This document shows, piece after piece, positions 59,395 through 64,000 of a stretch of DNA of 64,000 nt. Source of the DNA: Tolypeutes matacus (taxonomy: Eukaryota > Chordata > Mammalia > Cingulata > Chlamyphoridae); the NCBI GenBank assembly GCA_026826555.1, contig JAKSZT010033642.1:186001-250000 (forward strand). Reading direction: 5' to 3'. How positions within the stretch are numbered: position 1 is the first letter of the stretch; every line of letters starts with the position of its first letter. The position numbers and the translations under genes are program-made. The notes beneath the pieces are model-generated. The model was not told the origin of the DNA, searched no databases, and saw only the letters and a list, made by a program, of their open reading frames with translations.

Positions 59395-61760
59395 AAAAAA
59401 AATTTTTTTAAAAGATACTTAGATTACATAAATGTTACACAAAAAATATAGGGATTCAAATAAGCCCCACCTCCCACACCTCCCAAAACCTCCCACATAA
59501 ACATCCCTCATCAGTGTGGCATATTAATTGCAATTGATAAACACATATTGGGGCTTTGCTATTAAGTATGGACCATAGTTCACATTGTAGACCACACTCT
59601 CTCCCACACAGTTCTGCATGTTATGTGATGGTATAAAATGGCCTATATCTGTTGTTGCAACGTTACTCAGGAAAATTCCCAAGTCCCAAAAAAGCCCCCA
59701 TATTACAACTGCTTTTCTCTCTCCCTGTCCCCAGAGCCTCCAGTGGCCACTGGCTCCACATCAATGTTGTAATTTCTTCCATTTCTTGAATCACAATATG
59801 TTTATAATAAAATACCAGTAAGTCCACTCTAGTCCATTACTCTTCCCCCATCCTGAGGAGTCTGGGATGTTGATGTGCACTCCACCTCCAATTGAGAGGG
59901 GGCTTATATTCCATGGGGAAGATGGATGGGATTATCCTGCCTGCAGTCACAGATTCTCTCTATTCCCAGGGACAGCCACTGTCGATTATCATCTCCCTGT
60001 CAGTTGTCCTGGATGAGCTCAATGAGCTGTAGATAGGAGTTGCTGCTCCACTGAGTTTCTGGGTTCAGCTGGCACATGGACAGCCCAAAGACTCAATTCT
60101 TCGAATGTACACCTATAAACTCCAAAACCAAGGATAGGTTTGAATAGAAGTGACAAGTGAGCACTGTGCAGGGAAGATATAGTTGAGTCTAACTCTGTCA
60201 CTCTCAGGAGCACAAATTCCAAAGTAGGGCCCAAAGGCAAGGCACCAAACTCTGGAGTTATCCACCCAGAAATAAGAACTGGGTGTCTCCAGAGCCCTCA
60301 GGACCTCCACTATTTGGGGTGATATCCACTTTGGAATTCTCTGAGATCCTACAGAGATATACATAAGCATTACCTCTGGGATGACCTCTTGACACATTTT
60401 GAAGTCTCTTAGCCATATAAACTCATTTGTATTTATGTTTTCCCCCTTTTATTCAAGGTCTTTAACCAGTTGCATTGCCAGTTGATGCTTGGTAGCAATC
60501 CCCTGGTGCCAGAGAAGCTCACCCCTGGGAGACATGTCCTATGCTGGGAGGAAGGTAATGATTTAATATGCTGAGTTGGGCTTAGAGAGGGGCCACATGT
60601 GAGCAACAAGGAGTCTCTCAGGAGGCAACCCTTAGGCATCCCATACCAATAGGTTAAGTTTCAATTTCTAGAGCAAAGACTCATAAGCCTTGTCATCAAT
60701 ATCTAGGGCCCATCAGTGGATCATCATCCTTTGCCAGTCTCTGCCCCTGACTTGGGGGGCTGTTGCTGCTCCCTTAGAAAATGTGGTAGAGCTTTCCAGG
60801 ATGGTTATTCAGTATTCTCTCATTTATTGAGTGATTCTCCATCCACTGTGACAATGCACTGTGAACATTTGAACATTTTTATATACCTTATATTTATGCT
60901 TAGGTGAACTTCCTCCCATGCTTCCCACATCTCTGACACCCCACAATATATGATCCTCCCTCACCCCAGTTGTAACCTTTCTGTGATTGAAAGCTTCTTC
61001 AAAGATGAAGCCATTGCAATAGTTGAATCCAATTAATTGGAAAATGAAATAATAATGTTAAGTTTAAGTGTAAGAGATAAAATAGATAATTTTTTTAAAT
61101 ACTAAAAATAAAATTAAAAGATTGGGTTATTAAAAAAGAAAAATATAATTTTAAAAGTTTTTTACCTTTTGCCTTTCATCACTGCAATATTTGGTGTTCA
61201 GTCTTTACTGTGGTACCTTGTCCCTCTCATTCCCCAATATCTCACTATTTTTCATTTTGTTTTCAAAGAAGTTTTAGGTCACAGCAAAGTCACACACAGA
61301 ATACCAGAGACTCTCATATACCCATTTTACTCCCCCTTACCTCCCCCCCTATATTAATACCTTTTTATATGTGGATGATAGCATTGTTTTAACTGATATA
61401 CAAATAGTGAAACATAGCTACTGAACATTGTCAAAGGTTTACACTATGGTTTATATTTTAGACTGGGCACTTCTATAAATTTTGATGGTTTTTACCATGT
61501 TCTGTGTCCATCACTGTATGGTAATGAAGAACATTTCCACTGACCACTAAATACCCCATTTGATCTATTATATTCCTCTCACCCCATCCCCCCAGGGCCC
61601 ACGATGTCCTCCTGGCTTGACTCATTGGATGACAAGATTCATAGTTACATGCAACAAGAGATCTTGACATACTGGTTTGTCCTCCCATATTGGAACCACC
61701 CTTGCTCTCGAGGGACTCCCACTCTTCTATTTCTGAAGAAATTGGTCCTCCCAAAGATAG
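59395..61760 (-). repeat. L1 long 3'UTR, antisense (copy 3 of the A+B unit)
   Basis: The most continuous copy: part A from 59395 to about 61130 and part B from about 61260 to 61760. The linking sequence (GATTGGGTTATT, TTTCATCACTGCAATATTTGGTG) matches copy 2. It is non-coding, and the frames at 60019-60397 are incidental. Confidence 0.82.
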
Positions 61761-63184
61761 GAGTCATAATAAAAAATATGTTTTATTAAGGTAAAATTAT
61801 ATATATCATATTTGTAAGATTGGCATTACTCTGTGAACCAATATTTTCAGGATGAATTGTACTTGATATTACAAAATCATGACAATCTGAACCTAATCAA
61901 ATTGCTAAATAAATAATGTATTGAAATGAAAGAAAAAAATTCATTAATAATTTTTCAGATTTCAAATTGGAAAGAAATCAAAACTTATTGAGTTTAAGTG
62001 TAGAATATTTATATTAAGTACATGAACAATTATATAAATTAATTATTAAATACCCCTAAAGTTTTCTACTCACATAACAATGTATCATCATAGTTTTTTC
62101 ACACGTATCAACTGAAAAAAAAAAAAACATATTACAATAGAATAAATAAAGTAGTTATGGGATTTCAGCTATCTTCCGGTAAACCATGGTTAAAGAGATT
62201 TTCAAAAGGATAAATAATGTCTCTTCTCAATAATTTTATTTGCCTTGGGAAATTTAAAATGCATTATTGCACTAAATAAAAAAGATTTATTACTTTTAAT
62301 AACTTATAATTATTTATAATTATATTAAATATAACTCCTAATATGTTTGTTTTCAATAGATATAACAGAGAATTATAATTTATTTAATTTTCAATAATTA
62401 GACCATTAATTTTTCCTCAAACCAAAAAATATAAGATGAGTTGATTTATGTAAATTACATTAGGTTGTGTTTTACACTACATCAAGTATAAAAGGCAGCA
62501 CACTTATGTATGTATTTTGCCTACCATTAATCTCTTTCAAGAGTTAGATTTCCATGAAAATATTATAGTATGACATTATTAGACGTCTGGTCATTATTTT
62601 CCCTATTCTTCATCTTCAGATGCCAACCTGCATGTTTCATCTAATTGTTTTGTTTCTTCTTGAATTATCTTGCCATACCAGGAAACTTTATAAACTCTCT
62701 CATGCTGGACAAATCATCAAAGTTTTGCTTTTTGTCCAAAATAAACATACAACATTTGGAATGATTATTAATGTAGGTAAAAATCTGCTGGTGATCTGTG
62801 AAACCCTGAGTTTCCCCATTTGTGGTGAAGTGAAAAGCATCCAAGACTAAGTACAGGGTTATTCTGCTATCATAGATTTAACATCTCTTCTCTCCTGACC
62901 AAATGCTCTGTGTCAAATTATCCAACTGTGTTGATAACATGTGGGCATATGTGGAGATTTCTATTTTTGTGTATTTCTTTCCAACTCTTTCCTCAGGGCT
63001 TCTTAACATCTCCCACATTCCGAAACTACTGATTGTCAACTATTAATAGGAAATTTCAGATAATGATAAATAGAATAGAAACATCAGAACAACCTTTGGG
63101 TAGAGTAAAATAATATCTGAAAGATAACTTTCATTGTTTTCTTATGCTTTATATATGAATCTCTTCAAAGCATTTTTTAATATA
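61761..63184. other. AT-rich interval with a TATA-like box and short ORF
   Basis: A TATAAAAGGC motif stands at about 62488. 130 bp further on, an ATG at 62620 opens 76 codons with a hydrophobic N-terminus like a signal peptide (MPTCMFHLIVLFLLELSCHT). No family is recognised, and there is no evidence of splicing or conservation. The rest is AT-rich without features. Confidence 0.25.
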
Positions 63185-63900
63185 TATATTTTTAATAGAG
63201 AAGTTGCGAGCTTACAAAGCAATCATACGTAATGTGCAGAGTTCCCATACCTCACCACTCCAATACCTTGCATTGTTGTGGAATATTTGTTACAGATTAT
63301 GAAAGAACTTCGTCAATATTATACTACTAACTATCATCCATAGCAGCATTTGGTATATTTTGTATATTCCCCTCTATTATTAAAAGCATGTATTAGTATT
63401 GTACATTTGCAATAGTTCATGATAGAACATTCTCATATTTGTACTGTTATCCACAACCCATCATTCACCATATGGAACACAATGTTATATGTTCCAATGC
63501 CTTGTAAAATCCATCCAAAGTGTACACTCAGTGGCTTTAACTTTCATCACAAAGTTATGCAGTCATAACCTCAGTAAATTTTTAAATATTTTCCTTAGTC
63601 CAATAGATGAAATCACATACCCATCTATTATTAAACTTATCATTGTTATAGTGCCTTCTTTGACATTGATGCAAGAATATTATAATATTGCTATTAACTG
63701 TAGTACATAAATTATATTGTATTTTCCCATGCATCACCATATTCTTACCATCTTGTAGTTGTGAAGTACATTTGCTCTATTTCATAGAACATTATTTTAT
63801 TTGCAATCCTTATCCACTGCTTGGTTTCACTATGATATTCAGGCCTTCAATTATCCTCTAACATTCTTTCCATTGACATTTATGTCTTAGACTATCCCTT
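63185..63900 (-). repeat. Old L1 3'UTR, antisense
   Basis: AGAGAAGTTGCGAGCTTACAAAGCAATCAT, TGTACATTTGCAATAGTTCATGA, AATGCCTTGTAAAATCC and GTACACTCAGTGGCTTT are words of old mammalian L1 3'UTRs read in antisense. Confidence 0.6.
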
Positions 63901-64000
63901 TCACCCACCGTTACATTTATAAGCAAGCCATGCTAGTAGGCAATTAGTCTAGGTAGGAATTTGGCCTTTAAATATTGAAATTCATATCTGACTGCAGGAA

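Overview
This is nuclear DNA from a placental mammal, and almost all of it is layered, decayed retrotransposons. The tRNA-Ala-type short SINEs (near 12.33, 14.86 and 55.88 kb), a recurring TG...CA LTR family and a distinctive L1 lineage suggest Xenarthra (armadillo, sloth or anteater). That placement is from memory of repeat types, not from a database search. The sequence is AT-rich. I found no intact protein-coding host gene, rRNA gene, tRNA gene or CRISPR array.

Layout. 1-9.6 kb: simple repeats, antisense L1 3'UTR pieces, an old MLT1-like LTR and sense L1 3' ends. 9.6-18.0 kb: three sense-strand L1 copies in a row (5'UTR plus ORF1; ORF1 end plus ORF2 endonuclease region; 5'UTR, ORF1 and a reverse-transcriptase fragment), with a non-L1 insert at about 11.4-12.18 kb carrying an unidentified ORF. 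18.1-23.5 kb: two solo LTRs around a large antisense L1 3'UTR. 24.6-30.6 kb: a near full-length but dead sense L1 whose 5' region is an array of about eight ~110-bp tandem units. 30.6-33.3 kb: a complete but non-coding LTR element (two LTRs, Leu-type primer site, MaLR-like interior) on the minus strand. 35.5-43.7 kb: antisense L1s, with a third solo LTR flanked by a perfect 5-bp duplication.

43.7-52.2 kb is a nested stack. An ERVL-MaLR element (plus strand) was entered by a class I endogenous retrovirus at 44975-51155 (paired LTRs, gag start, integrase, Env tail). That provirus was in turn entered by a copy of the solo LTR family at 49566-50151. 52.35-59.14 kb is a second class I provirus with a tRNA-Arg-like primer site. 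It sits in an antisense L1 3' end whose unoccupied paralogue lies near 35.6 kb. 59.4-61.76 kb is a third long copy of the ~2.4-kb antisense L1 3'UTR unit. The final 2 kb is AT-rich, with one more antisense L1 fragment.

All coding remnants carry stops, frameshifts or lost catalytic residues, so nothing here is expected to be active. The most noteworthy points are the ~110-bp monomer array 5' of an L1 ORF1, the very long 3'UTR of the resident L1 lineage with a shared extra 3' segment in two copies, the orderly nesting of LTR elements, a 48-bp perfect duplication outside the 30.6-33.3 kb element, and the unidentified ORF at 11417-11731.
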